From the NCBI GenBank assembly GCA_032718475.1, contig JAUCBJ010003385.1:1-64000 (forward strand): DNA of 64,000 nucleotides, read 5' to 3'. The notes beneath the pieces are model-generated. The model made no database searches. It saw nothing but the letters and a program-made list of their open reading frames with translations, and was not told where the DNA came from. Made by a program: the position numbers and the translations under genes. The stretch is from Nemertoderma westbladi (taxonomy: Eukaryota > Xenacoelomorpha > Nemertodermatida > Nemertodermatidae). How positions within the stretch are numbered: position 1 is the first letter of the stretch; every line of letters begins with the position of its first letter. Positions 1 to 10,954 of this stretch are shown in pieces.

Positions 1-782
1 GAAGGTAGTGAGTGAGCTGTCGGGTGAAGGTAGTGAGTGAGCTCTCGGGTGAAGGTAGTGAGTGAGCTCTCGGGTGAAGGTAGTGAGTGAGCTGTCGGAT
101 GAAGGTTGTGAGTGAGCTCTCGGATGAAGGTAGTGAGTGAGCTGTCGGGTGAAGGTAGTGAGTGAGCTATCGGGTGAAGGTAGTGAGTGAGCTCTCGGGT
201 GAAGGTAGTGAGTGAGCTATCGGGTGAAGGTAGTGAGTGAGCTCTCGGGTGAAGGTAGTGAGTGAGCTGTCGGGTGAAGGTAGTGAGTGAGCTCTCGGAT
301 GAAGGTAGTGAGTGAGCTGTCGGGTGAAGGTAGTGAGTGAGCTCTCGGGTGAAGGTAGTGAGTGAGCTCTCGGGTGAAGGTAGTGAGTGAGCTCTCGGGT
401 GAAGGTAGTGAGTGAGCTGTCGGGTGAACGTAGTGAGTGAGCTCTCGGGTGAAGGTAGTGAGTGAGCTGTCGGGTGAAGGTAGTGAGTGAGCTCTCGGGT
501 GAAGGTAGTGAGTGAGCTCTCGGGTGAAGGTAGTGAGTGAGCTCTCGGGTGAAGGTAGTGAGTGAGCTCTCGGGTGAAGGTAGTGAGTGAGCTCTCGGGT
601 GAAGGTAGTGAGTGAGCTCTCGGGTGAAGGTAGTGAGTGAGCTCTCGGGTGAAGGTAGTGAGTGAGCTCTCGGGTGAAGGTAGTGAGTGAGCTCTCGGGT
701 GAAGGTAGTGAGTGAGCTCTCGGGTGAAGGTAGTGAGTGAGCTCTCGGATGAAGGTGTGAGTGAGTGAGCTCTCGGATGAAG
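1..782. repeat. 25-bp tandem satellite, truncated by window edge
   Basis: About 31 head-to-tail copies of a 25-bp unit that begins GAAGGTAGTGAGTGAGC. The variable positions are mainly GCTCTC / GCTGTC / GCTATC and CGGGT / CGGAT. The array starts at base 1, so its true left end lies outside the window. It decays in the last two units near 745-782. Each plus-strand unit contains GAAG followed by GTAGTGAGT, which resembles a 5' splice site. There is no open reading frame of note. Confidence 0.97.
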
Positions 783-1525
783 CCGATGTTATAGTGAATA
801 GCGTTCCTTAACGGGATATATTGTCAATACAAATCCGTTGATTTTCAGATTAAATAGCCATAATGTTTATCAAGCGATTTATGCAATAGAAGCGAATATT
901 TAAGTATTACGATATTAATTAGATACATAGCCAATCGTACAAAATCCATCGAAGCGACACAGTAACATTACTTATTAATTTAGTATACCGGTATATTACA
1001 TCACGTAACTTCTGTAACAAATTGACACACATAAGGCGATATCGGCTTTGTTTCAATTGATGGAATTCTACGGGAGTTCAATCTGGTTGAAATACTCTGG
1101 TTTATAAATATTTAACGAGATAATCCGGCCATAGTTATCCGTCTGTCTGGGCAGCCCGGATATCAACTAAGGGATGCGACATTATTAGTGTAACGCAGGC
1201 AGAAAAAAAAAGTAAAAAAAATATTGAAGAAAAATATATAAACGATATCTACCAACATAAATAATAACCTCCGACAGTAAGTATCGAGTATTTATTAGTA
1301 AATATATAAAATATTATTGTGTTGGACCTGGGGATTTAGTGCCGAGTGTTTATTGGGATGAAAATCAATAAGTAATAATAATATATAGCAGAGCAGGGAA
1401 AAAAAATAAATTCCACGGGATATAAAATGTGCACCGATATTGGCAATGAGAAAAACGCCTAAATATTAATTGTGTCCGTTGTAGGGAGGGGAGGGGGGGG
1501 GGGAGGGGACGGGGGAGGATGGGGG
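783..1525. other. 3' flank of CBL gene, AT-rich, ending in a G-run
   Basis: No gene is seen here. The stretch is AT-rich and carries two minus-strand AATAAA hexamers (1349-1354 and 1291-1296), about 170 and 230 bases past the CBL stop. They are candidate polyadenylation signals. A G-rich tract at about 1484-1524 lies just before the stop codon on the plus strand (C-rich in the transcript) and could form a G-quadruplex on the plus strand. Confidence 0.6.
1349..1354 (-). terminator. Candidate polyadenylation signal for CBL
   Basis: Minus-strand AATAAA, about 170 bases downstream of the CBL stop codon. A second copy lies at 1291-1296. Placed by hexamer and spacing only. Confidence 0.35.
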
Positions 1526-3457
1526 TCAGCGTAACATGTGCTCGAAACTATCGTACGCGGGGTTGTCAAAGTAACTACCCGGCGAGGAGCCGTTAGCCAA
1601 TGGAATGTCGACCTTTGGGACCCCGTCGGTAGGGGGCGAACCTTCCGGGGTGTAGAGCGGGACCGTCGGGAGGTCTCGGCGTAGCGACTGGTTGCTCGAG
1701 TGGATGGGGGACTCTGGGGGGGAAGGAGGGGGGCTGGCTAACCGTCGGGGGGGCACGACGGGGTGCTCGCGGTCCGGGATGGGAGGGGGAGAGGAGAGGA
1801 ACCTTGGGAGGGGGACCGGGGGGTGGGCCGGGGGGTGGGGGGTCCGTCGGGGGACCGGGGGGGAAGCCGAGGGGGACGGCTCCGGGGTCCCCCTGCGAGG
1901 GGGCACCGGGGGCGGGGGGAACCCCGTCGGGGTGAACGCCGAGGGCGAGTAGACCGCGGTCCCTATGGTAACCAAGGCGTGGGTGGAGAAGCCGGAACTC
2001 TCGCTGGTTACCATGGTGCCCGTGGTGTCTGGTATGGGTAGGGGGCGTCGGGGGGCGAAGGGGGACTCCTCGCCCCCGGTGGGGGAGTCGTCCGTTACCG
2101 AGAGACTGTGCAGCTGGGAGGTGGACTCGGTCCAGGGGGTCCCGGCGTCCTCGTCGTCCGAGCGACTCCCGGTCGGCGGCGGTTGCGCCCCCCCGCGGGG
2201 CAGGAACGCATCGACGACGACTGCGTCGGTCCCCTTTATCTCGGCGCGACAGAAGGGGCATGTGTTCCCCCCGGTGGGGTCCCGTTGCCATAGCGTCAGA
2301 CACGGCGTGCACAGCAGGTGTCCGCAGGGCTCCAGCTTTATATCCTTGTTATTCTCCGCGCAGATCTTACACAACTGGAATGTGGAACCCATCTGGCAGT
2401 ACAACTCGTACTGCTCCTGGGAGACGGTTATGTGGTCCTCTGGGATTCCTTCGGCGGCCCCGCTGAGGTCCGGATTGGTGGACCGGCCGTCCGGGTACAG
2501 GTAGAAGTTGTCCGAGAATCCGTCCTGCAGCGCCTGGACCAGCGACTTGTTCTGCGGGATCGTCTGGAGGATGTTGCGGTCCGCGGTTACGTACCCAATG
2601 GCCCATTGGCCGAGTCGCGTGCAACTGAGACGGAACACGTAGCTGCCGGCCTTGCCGAGGTACTTGGAGAGTCGGGCCTTAACCTCGTCGTAGGTGAGGA
2701 AGGCGACGTAGCCGGGATGGGTGACCGCGAGAAGGTTCCAGTTGCTAAGGAGGTTGGAGAAGGGCTGGAACAGTCGGGTGAACACGTCGTACTCGAATAC
2801 CGATATGTGGTCGTTGTTGGTCAGGTCGATGGTGGACTTTAAGGCCATGGCCTCCAGTCCGCTGCCGCAGGGGTGGACCGTCTGCAAGGAGACCTTGAAG
2901 ACCTTCCAGGAGACGATGACTCGCTTACCGAACGCGTGTTTCCAGAACTCCCCGGCGTCCGTCTTGGTGACCCGGAAGTTTTCCCCAATGAAGGTCCCGT
3001 TGGGGAATATCGCTTTCAACTCGGACAACATGTGGGAGAATATCAGGGAGAGTTTAGTGAGGTTCCGACGGTACGAGGAATATTCCTCGAATATTTTCTC
3101 TCGACCTTCTCGGAACAACCGAATTGTGTCGCGACTCTTTCGCATCAGATTGTCCATGTATATCTTGAAGTATTCATTGTCATTGAGCTCGCTGAATCTG
3201 TCCTCATATTTCTCCTGAATCTTCTTGAGATGGTGGTAGGTCTCCGGAAGTACGTCCAGGAGGTACGGAGGAGAGTTCTTTAGATTGAGTCGCTGTTGTT
3301 GGCACAGTTTTACCACCTTTTCCATCAACTTCCACGTCTTCTCAATTAACTTTTTATCGACAGTTATTTTGGTAGGAGCTACGGCGTCTACGAACGCATC
3401 GTGTAGACGAGAGAATACTTTACTCATTTTACTGGTATTTGTTCCTCCAGTGGCCAT
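1526..3457 (-). CDS. CBL: CBL-family E3 ubiquitin-protein ligase, intronless, short form
   Basis: Single open frame of 643 residues. CBL proteins bind phosphotyrosine on activated receptor and non-receptor tyrosine kinases and ubiquitinate them in the cytosol and at endosomes. Visible domains: four-helix bundle (about 25-150); EF-hand (about 151-235) with Ca ligand positions D211, T213, N215 and E222; divergent SH2 (about 237-325) with the phosphotyrosine-pocket R276 in [14 protein letters not shown] and G288, which matches the residue lost in classic CBL loss-of-function alleles; linker helix with Y350 and Y353; and a C3HC4 RING (C363, C366, C378, H380, C383, C386, C400, C403) with the E2-contact W390. 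The tail (about 420-625) is proline-rich, with PxxxPR motifs at 516-521 and 547-552. It ends with an NPAY motif (632-635). No UBA domain follows, so this is a short CBL. The ATG at 3457 has A at -3 and G at +4. CBL genes usually have many introns; none interrupts this one. A retrocopy or lineage-specific intron loss could explain that, but no poly(A) relic is visible. Confidence 0.93.
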   Translation of the reverse strand: MATGGTNTSKMSKVFSRLHDAFVDAVAPTKITVDKKLIEKTWKLMEKVVKLCQQQRLNLKNSPPYLLDVLPETYHHLKKIQEKYEDRFSELNDNEYFKIYMDNLMRKSRDTIRLFREGREKIFEEYSSYRRNLTKLSLIFSHMLSELKAIFPNGTFIGENFRVTKTDAGEFWKHAFGKRVIVSWKVFKVSLQTVHPCGSGLEAMALKSTIDLTNNDHISVFEYDVFTRLFQPFSNLLSNWNLLAVTHPGYVAFLTYDEVKARLSKYLGKAGSYVFRLSCTRLGQWAIGYVTADRNILQTIPQNKSLVQALQDGFSDNFYLYPDGRSTNPDLSGAAEGIPEDHITVSQEQYELYCQMGSTFQLCKICAENNKDIKLEPCGHLLCTPCLTLWQRDPTGGNTCPFCRAEIKGTDAVVVDAFLPRGGAQPPPTGSRSDDEDAGTPWTESTSQLHSLSVTDDSPTGGEESPFAPRRPLPIPDTTGTMVTSESSGFSTHALVTIGTAVYSPSAFTPTGFPPPPVPPRRGTPEPSPSASPPVPRRTPHPPAHPPVPLPRFLSSPPPIPDREHPVVPPRRLASPPPSPPESPIHSSNQSLRRDLPTVPLYTPEGSPPTDGVPKVDIPLANGSSPGSYFDNPAYDSFEHMLR

Positions 3458-5469
3458 TTTCCTTTGATGTCGTTGAATATCGTTTTCTGGATTTCAGTTC
3501 ATTGATATGGATCAGTGGTTAAACAGTTATAGGTAAATATTGATGATATATAAATATGAGGTATGATATATATAAACATATTTCGAAAGTGGTAGCTTAA
3601 ACTGCTGCGCTGCTGCAACCTATCTGCTCGATACGTACGGTAATACAATCGTTTCAATTGAACCTTTTAAATCACGTACCGACTGACCGATACCGTATCG
3701 GTAAACAACAAAAGACACAAACCGACAGGTAAAATAGCAAACCGACAGTATGCCGACAAGTTTGGCAATGTTAGTAAACTATTTCAGTACATGATTACTG
3801 GATTATACCATTTTAATTTCCAGTCTAAATATTTATAGGCCTAACAAAGTATATTGTCCACTGTCGGCCTGTAAGTCATCATAATTCAGTAGGCCTAATT
3901 ATTATATTGAATTATTAAATTATTATATTGCATAACGCTGTAACGTAATGGTGAAAATCATTAACGTTTTTCATATGTCGGGTCGGTGCGTTGCTATTAT
4001 TATTAGTTTTTGTCGGTGGTAGTCAGACTGTTGTCGTGGTATACTTCTGCGGTTTCCGTTTCTGTAGGCAGTAGGCCTACTACAGAAGCAGAAGTACTAC
4101 ACAGTCAGTACGATACAATCTGACAATGCCGAAATTTATTACTTTACATATCGGTAGGCCCTATAGCTTACATACTTGGTATTTACCGGGACGTTCCTGT
4201 TTGGCGTTTGGGGGCCTCCATTTTGAATTTTTTTAATGTGATTTTACCAGTTCCCGTGGCAAACCACTTATAAAATGTTTGCATTTTTGGTTAAATTACT
4301 GCTTCCTAGAGGAAACCACTTAGAAATTTGGTCAATTTACCGGCTTCGTATAACAAAATACTTAGAACGTTAACTTATAATTTTGATTCAAAATAAGTTG
4401 CTCCCAACTGCCCAAACTCCCTCCTATTTAGTTAGTGCGCTACCGCCCCCAAACCACTTTTAAAACACACCATTCCCATTTAAAAGTGTTGTTCTTAGAA
4501 AAACAATTCCTCTATCAGTCTACTGGCTGACTGGTCAATGCCCTTGATTCTGTGATTAAGAAATCTAATTATTTTAAAGTTTGTGTATTAACATAATAGT
4601 AGTACCGGTAATACAGTACAGCAGTAATAACGATAGAAAAAACAATACAAGATCCCAGATGTGACCTGACATAGATTGCACAGTAATATTCTATATAATT
4701 ACCTAATTAACTAAAACTGCTAATTAACTATTAACAAATGCCAAATAATGAAATAATTGATTTAATTATTGATGTATTGATTAAATTAAAAATATTAATT
4801 AGTCAGTTAAGTACATTAGGCCTACGCATTAAATGCCACAATTCCTAAAAATATGCACTGTGTAATCTGGTTTGCTTAATAATAATTTTCGTAATTGACT
4901 TAAAAAAACGTATTAAAAACGATCGATTATTAAATTTTCTTATCTGCTTATGCCTATATAATAAATTACACAATGAAAAGAAGGGCTAGCTAGCTACATT
5001 TAAATTACCGTCAGACCGTAGCTACCGGTACATTTAAAATAGTGACTACATTATTCGCAATATTATATTCTGGAATGCTTTTTATATTAATTTTACGGCA
5101 TTATACTGGCTTCTGGTCCGCGGACCAATGTATAATGTAATCATGTGTAATTATGTACAATAAAATAATAATAACAATGAAGTAATTCAATGTTTATTGT
5201 TTTGGTTCCCCCAACAAGCCACTGTAACCTGCTCCTTTACTAACCTGCTCATTTAAATGGCTTTGCAGGAAAACGTATTTGGTCCGCGGACCAAATACCA
5301 GTATATAATTGTATTATAATTACCGGAACTATGACTACATTTCATTACTATATAGCTACATTTAATTACAGTAGCTACATTTGAACAAAAGGGAGCGGTT
5401 GGCCCTACTGCCTACATTATTTGCAATAAGATATTCTGGAATGCTTTGAAGTAAAATTAATTGTTTTGG
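3458..5469. other. Gene-poor AT-rich intergenic region upstream of CBL
   Basis: No coding region is recognised. Just upstream of the CBL start, at about 3544-3580, there are TATA-like runs on both strands that could serve a promoter; this is weak. TAGGCCTA palindromes occur at about 3835, 3890, 4072 and 4818. The perfect palindrome core TGGTCCGCGGACCA occurs twice, near 5113 and 5280. A fragment at about 5191-5240 recurs at 6834-6880 and, inverted, at 9701-9757. Confidence 0.5.
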
Positions 5470-5877
5470 CAATTTGAAACAGAGATAATTTAACCTCCCT
5501 CCTCCTCCGTGGGTGAGCCAGAATTTATATTTTTGCTTTCAAGTTATTCTTCAACCTTATAGTGATTTGTTGGTACTGATGGAAAGCTGGACATCTAATG
5601 GTTTTGCATCTGCATGAGGCTATTTTATTCGGTCCGACGAATCTGTACAAAAAAGTACAAAATAGTACAATATAGTACAAAAGAGTACAATAAAGTGCAA
5701 AAATAGTACAAAAGAGTGCAAAAATAGTACAAAAGAGTACAAACGAGTAAGAAACGCATACAAAACGTGTGTACCAGAGTAGTCTACACTACACTACACT
5801 TGTATATAAATATAATTAATTGTAAGCAAATGCAACGGGACCGAAATATGCGCCGCTACAGTCAGTCGGTGAGAAGT

Positions 5878-5950
5878 CAAAAATTGGACTTCAAGTCCAA
5901 TTTTAGACTTCAAGTCCAATTTTGGACTCCAAAGTCCAATATTGGACTTT
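5878..5950. repeat. Cluster of palindromic AGTCCAA/TTGGACT motifs (left)
   Basis: Several overlapping copies of AAGTCCAATTTTGGACT-like words, close to the perfect 18-bp palindrome AAGTCCAATATTGGACTT. The same words recur at 7478-7508 and, inverted as a block, at 7657-7748. Confidence 0.75.
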
Positions 5951-6544
5951 AGTACAACTCCAAGTGTACCCATGCTGCCATACTGTATATCGGTATTTAA
6001 ATCAAAACTGCATCCCGTATCAGTACATATATATTACATAATTACAATGCAACATTATTTTAATGATCAAATTAATTATTATATGTATTATATAAACAGG
6101 GATCGCACACGTACAGTCAGACATTAGTAGTTACTTTTTGCGGTAGTGGTATAGCTTTGTGGTAGCCTTACTGCCTTGGCGGTGTATACCGCGGTAGCGT
6201 AGTTGAGTTATAGCTGTATAGTTCATTCATACCCATACTGCCATACCTGTGGTATTTTCGTATGGCAAAAATAAGACTACTGTAAACTGTAACCTATTAT
6301 GTTATTGAGTTAATGTTTATTGACTAATTGTTTTGATTAGGTTCACTGTGTCAAGTACCAGTACAATGCACACATCTGCACATCTCTGCATCTCCAACCA
6401 GACACTATATAACATTGGAGTTGGAGGTGTCTCATTCAGTCATTGGTTCCCCCAAGCTTGACACTAGAACAAAGCCGCCTCCGCTTTGCAGGACATCGCT
6501 TTAAGCCGTGAGGACCAGCCAGTGCACCTCATGGAGTGAATAAG

Positions 6545-6664
6545 CATGGTGGACAGCCCATGACTTTCTTGAGACGCATCTTTCTTACTGTCTTAAAGGA
6601 CACTGGCCTTGAAGATGCGGATGATCTAGCAAATGTCATGGCTGATAAGGCTGTAAGAGTGTAA
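6545..6664 (+). pseudogene. Possible LINE reverse-transcriptase C-terminal remnant
   Basis: A 39-codon open stretch ending in TAA contains GGQPMTFLRR, then LKDTGLEDADDLANVMADK. This follows the pattern at the C-terminal end of some non-LTR retrotransposon ORF2 proteins (G-x-P-x-T-F, DTGL, L-x-x-M-x-D-R, WR), with the final D-R-x-x-W-R degraded. No upstream reverse transcriptase is recognisable. It lies inside the foldback element and may be an older insertion. Recognition is from pattern only. Confidence 0.4.
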
Positions 6665-7477
6665 GGGAGTTGTGGAGGCGCACTTTTGTCAACAAGCCGG
6701 CACAGCATTCTTAATACATAATAGGGCCTATACTGCTATATATATAATGCAGCTGCAATGAATCATGCCGATTGTAGTAGTAGTATGTGGTGAGGGTATA
6801 GGGCTCCTTCAATTGGTAAAGTCAAAAGTGGCCGTTTATTGTTTTAGTTAGAAAAGCCTGCCTCTGTAACCTGTTCCTTTCCCTCAATTGGTTTATGATT
6901 ATTATGACGTGTGTCCCCAACGCGTTAATCAGTTACTAATCCCATTTCATTATCCTGTTATCCAGCTGTTTTATAATACCCTTCCTGTTGTATGGAAAAA
7001 TTAGAAGAGATGGTGGTAGCATCAACTTGTAGTATTTCTTTCTGATAGGGCTCCCATAGCCTTGGACGAAATCGTAGCTTGTACTGTAGTTAGCCTTAGC
7101 AGCAGCTGCAGTTGGCTAACCTGGCATTGCTACCAGTATCCACCAAATATAATTTGTAATTAAATATTTGTTGGAGCATAATCTAATCTAGTCCTAAAGA
7201 CACTATAAAGTCCTGGGTACATAAGGCTGTAAGGTTAGACATAACATGAATGTAAATTGTAAACTAAACAATATGCTAAAAGCTAAAAGTAAAGTACAAA
7301 GTACCTGCTATAATGCTAGAATGTACCATTTTATTCTAAGTACAGTACAGTCAGTACACTGAAGATACATACAGAGCTGCAAAGGTAGCTTAACAGCATA
7401 ACTTAACAGCTGTCTGGCTGTCTCTCATCTGTCATGCTTCATGTACCTTTAAGTTCGATTCCCAATGTCACGTCCAA

Positions 7478-7748
7478 AATTGGACTTAAAGTCCAATATT
7501 GGGCTTTTGTAAAAATTCAAAGCCTTATAAAAAAAGTTCCCCTGGTGAATTTCAGGTCCCCCTGTTCAAAACTCTTATTTTTTGATATATTTTCGATTAA
7601 AGAAAAAAATCCCGCCCGATCCTATTACCCAAGGCCCTGGAACAATTGGCTGATTTGAAGTCCAATATTGGACTCACAGAAGTCCAATTTTAGACTTGAA
7701 CTGGAGTCGAAGTCCAATTTTGGACTCAAGTCCAATTTTTGACTTCTC
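7478..7748. repeat. Clusters of palindromic AGTCCAA/TTGGACT motifs (right)
   Basis: Palindromic copies at 7478-7508 and a denser block at 7657-7748. The block ends in GACTTCTCACCGACTGAC, the reverse complement of the sequence that opens the left cluster near 5862. This places the clusters as inner parts of the inverted arms. Confidence 0.7.
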
Positions 7749-8470
7749 ACCGACTGACAGTGTCAATCACTAGCGGACTTGGTTCTGTGGTCAGTATGAA
7801 ATGATTGACAGTATTTTGATTCATGTAGAGTTTGACTGACTTAGGCCTACAAGTAGAAATAGCCTACAGTTCGTATAGGCCTAATACAATACAGCAATAT
7901 AATGCAATACTATGCAGTGGGTAAATTTAGGTCATAGTCTTAAAGTAGCCCATATGCATATACTGACTACTGATACTACTGATACAGACTGTATGCTACT
8001 GTACATTATGTAGGCTATGTATGTCTCTATGTACGCCTCTATCTGCAACTTTATTGCGTTCTCCCTCTGCAATTTTGCGGGCTTGGGACCGTTTTTTAGG
8101 TTTTTTGAACACAAAAGGCTGCATTAAAACTCATAAGATTGTATTGTAATATGGGCCTACTCTCTGACTGCTAGACACCTAGATCAGCCCCCGCTCAATG
8201 CATGGCTCGCCCCACAATCAGACAATGCTTTGTTTTATTTTGCACATCATGTGCGCCCCTCTAAACGATTTGAACTACACTCGGATACACGTTTTGCAAG
8301 TGTTTCTCACTAGTTTGTACTCTTTTGTACTATTTTTGCACTCTTTTGTACTATCTTTGCACTTTATTGTACACTTTTGTATTCTTTTGTACTATATTGT
8401 ACTATTTTGTATTTTTTTGTACTTTTTGGTACAAATTCGTCGGACCCATTTTATTCTATTAAATAAAAAT

Positions 8471-8596
8471 ACCATATTCTAGAACATTTTATTTATTTAT
8501 GGATAGCTACGTAATAATATAATTAACTGATTAAAGAGGTATTGCATTGTTGCCCAGCTACGTATGGAATAAACAAAATGTTCTAGAATATGGTAC
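8471..8596. mobile_element. Small MITE nested in the foldback right arm
   Basis: Inverted arms of about 40 bp (CCATATTCTAGAACATTTT ... AAAATGTTCTAGAATATGG) surround a short AT-rich loop; TAGCTACGTA lies at the inner end of both arms. It interrupts the match between the two arms of the larger element, so it inserted later. No coding capacity. Confidence 0.65.
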
Positions 8597-8873
8597 ATTA
8601 ATTAAATTTAATAAATGGCCTGCAGGCAGCAGGGGAAGCAAATACTGAAATACATGCAACATTCGAATGCCCATATCTCAGGCAGTCAGGTGTTTCCCAA
8701 CCAAATTCAAATATTTTTACATATTTGGAATCCTTGCACGGCCAGCTTTCCATTAGTACCTACCAACAAATCACTATACTGCTATAAGGTCGAACAATGA
8801 TTGATCCTTTTCAAACTGTCAAACATCAATAAAAATTCTGGCTCACTCACGGCTGCACGGGGGAGGAGGGAGG

Positions 8874-9003
8874 TGAAACTATCTCTGTTTCAAATTTCAT
8901 GCAATCTCATTAAGATTTGTAGAAAAATTTGGGGGGGGGGGGGGCATGTACCTGAATAACGACACTATATTCCAGGACAAGGTGTATTACAGTATTATAG
9001 TCT
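8874..9003 (+). repeat. Dispersed G-run repeat, copy 1
   Basis: About 130 bp containing GTTTCAAATTTC, AAGATTTGTAGAAAAAT, a long G-run (about 8931-8944), then an ACACTATATTCC-like segment. It resembles 12850-12985 in the same order. Probably an old interspersed element; family unknown. Confidence 0.55.
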
Positions 9004-9111
9004 TATTCCATAATGTAACCAGCTGACCAGCTGACTGCACTCGACTCACAGACTGCAATCTTCCTGCTTACAGACTTAAGCCGCTGTATAGGCTACTTGT
9101 CAGCTTGTAGG

Positions 9112-9206
9112 GTACTGTGACGTCAACTACAAGTCAGCCACCCTATACTGCTACATTATTGTAACTTTATAAGGTGGCTGCTGACTTGTAGTTGACGTCA
9201 CAGTAC
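9112..9206. repeat. Hairpin-forming inverted repeat
   Basis: Arms 9112-9142 and 9173-9206 are reverse complements apart from a 3-base indel. Both contain GTACTGTGACGTCAACTACA, including the CRE-like palindrome TGACGTCA. A 30-bp loop separates them. Probably a MITE relic. Confidence 0.7.
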
Positions 9207-9575
9207 GCCTACACTTTACTTTACTTTACTAGGCCTATAAGATTTTACGGCAGAAGAGGATGATGTGCCCTTCGCGTAGCACGTGATAAAACTGTTTTTT
9301 CTAGAAAAATATTTCATCTAAAGCGGATTTTCAGTGGTGGATAAAACACGGTCTCGGTCCTGAAACACCTCCTACAGCTGTACAGTCTGACACTGACTGA
9401 CTGACAGTACGTGTAGCGTTGCTCGATGGGGGGATGCTGGGACCAGGCAGCCAGTGGCCAGGGGACGGCAGACGGGAATGAAATTATACACGAGCCTGAA
9501 GGCTGACGCCCATCAACTCAAGTGGAATTGTGGAATTTTATACGAAGCACTAACTGCTAACAGACTAAGGGAAGG

Positions 9576-9833
9576 GGTCCGTCTAAACACCCAAATCACA
9601 CTAAATCACACCTAATCACAAACAAATCACAAACCAAATCACAAAAAATAATCCTAAAACCAAATATCACCGATTGAAAATTAAAAAAAATTGACAAGTA
9701 AAGGAGCAGGTTACAGTGCAGATGCAGTGGTAGCCAGAAGGAACCAAAACAATAAACGATTAGGTGATTTGGTGTGATTTGTTGTGATTTGGTCAATTTT
9801 ATGTGATTTGGGTGTTTAGCGTTTAGACGGACC
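9576..9833. mobile_element. MITE with terminal inverted repeats GGTCCGTCTAAAC
   Basis: The left end GGTCCGTCTAAACACCCAAA is matched by the right end reading GTGTTTAGCGTTTAGACGGACC. The subterminal zones on both sides are made of short AAATCACA-type repeats. The interior holds a fragment (9701-9757) whose inverse occurs at 5191-5240. About 258 bp with no coding capacity. Class II superfamily not determined. Confidence 0.65.
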
Positions 9834-10954
9834 GGCACTAGGGTTTTTTTTCTAATTATGTTAATAAAATTTATAAATTAAAATAGTGATTTCTAAATTT
9901 TTTAAACTTGTTTAGAAATATTTCTAAAACTAAAAATTGAACAGTTGAATATACTCTGATACTGTACTCGTACTGCAGGTAGGCCTACTGCTGTAGGAAA
10001 AATTTTAAATTTTTCAATACATAGTTTGAAATAGTAACACATACAATACTGCAATACAACAGAACTTAACGTTTAATATAATTTTTGTTTGTTCTCCGTT
10101 CATTCACCAAAATCGAATCCTTGAAACTCGAAATCAGATAAATGGCAGAATGGCGTAAATAATGAAGGCTGCTGACCTAGGCGCTAGGCCTATGACAGTA
10201 CCGGTATGCACTATGAGTTAAAGGCCTACGCTACCCGTACTGTCAGTCAGTCAGACTGTGTGCAGGTGTGTGTGTACGTTAATAAATACTGTAATTAGTT
10301 AAAAAAAAGTCTTTTTTAACAAACCAATTAACCAATTTTTTACTTTTTTAAACTAATTTTTGTTTATTTAATTAACTATTTAATACACAATATAATCAAA
10401 TTGATACATACTTTCATATAATTGAGTAAGTTCCTGGTACATAATGATTATATAATGTAGTCGAGGCTTGTCGGGTAGCATACTGTACAGCTAGCTCACA
10501 CAATCTACTAAATTAAATGAAGTAATTAATTAAATTAATCTTCACAATTGATACCTGCGGGCAGTTGAGGTCGTCCAAACAGAGTTAAAGCTTGTTCAGC
10601 TCGACGTTGAAGCCAGTAAAACAAAATGGATGGGTTACCCGGACAAGGGTTGCTCAGTCAAAGATCTGCCCATATTTCTTCGCCTTAATGATGAACTAAT
10701 TGTCTCTACTGTAGTTATCATTCCGGGGCTTTCCCATTACACAAACATCCAACTCGTACCTCAAAACTTGTATCCAATCGATAGCTAGAATGTCCGATGT
10801 CTTCCACAAAAATGGCTGGACTACAAAGTGGCATAAAACTGATACAGTAGGATACTTATGGCGAACTATTTCAATCCCAACCAAATCGTATTCTGCAAAA
10901 TATCTCGTTGGTTCTCTAACTGGTTCCGAATTGAATGACTTGAATATATTCTAT
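9834..10954. other. Intergenic stretch with weak minus-strand retroelement-like frame
   Basis: Mostly AT-rich with no clear gene. On the minus strand about 10696-10940 stays open for roughly 80 codons and ends at a stop near 10696. It includes SDILAIDWIQVLRYELDV, faintly like the segment that follows the flap in retrotransposon aspartic proteases (xxILGMDWL). No catalytic D-S/T-G is seen upstream, so this is only a hint of a retroelement remnant. Confidence 0.25.

Larger units (their letters stand above)
5470..8896. mobile_element. Foldback-type element with long complex inverted arms
   Basis: The left arm (about 5470-5965) matches the reverse complement of the right arm (about 7655-8896). 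Matching landmarks in order are GAAACAGAGATA (5476 / about 8880), GTGAGCCAGAATTT, GTGATTTGTTGGTA, GGTCCGACGAAT, a block of short AGTACAAAA-type repeats (5646-5750 / 8306-8425), and a cluster of AGTCCAA/TTGGACT motifs (5878-5950 / 7657-7748). The right arm is longer because about 290 bp containing a small MITE was inserted. Arms built of short internal repeats are typical of foldback transposons. No transposase is seen inside, so it is probably non-autonomous. The exact ends are uncertain. Confidence 0.6.

Noticed and set aside
1593-2312. Long minus-strand frame and several plus-strand frames overlapping the CBL C-terminal half
   Set aside because: They are proline/glycine/arginine-rich shadows of the C-rich CBL coding sequence in other frames. 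The CBL frame alone carries recognisable domains.
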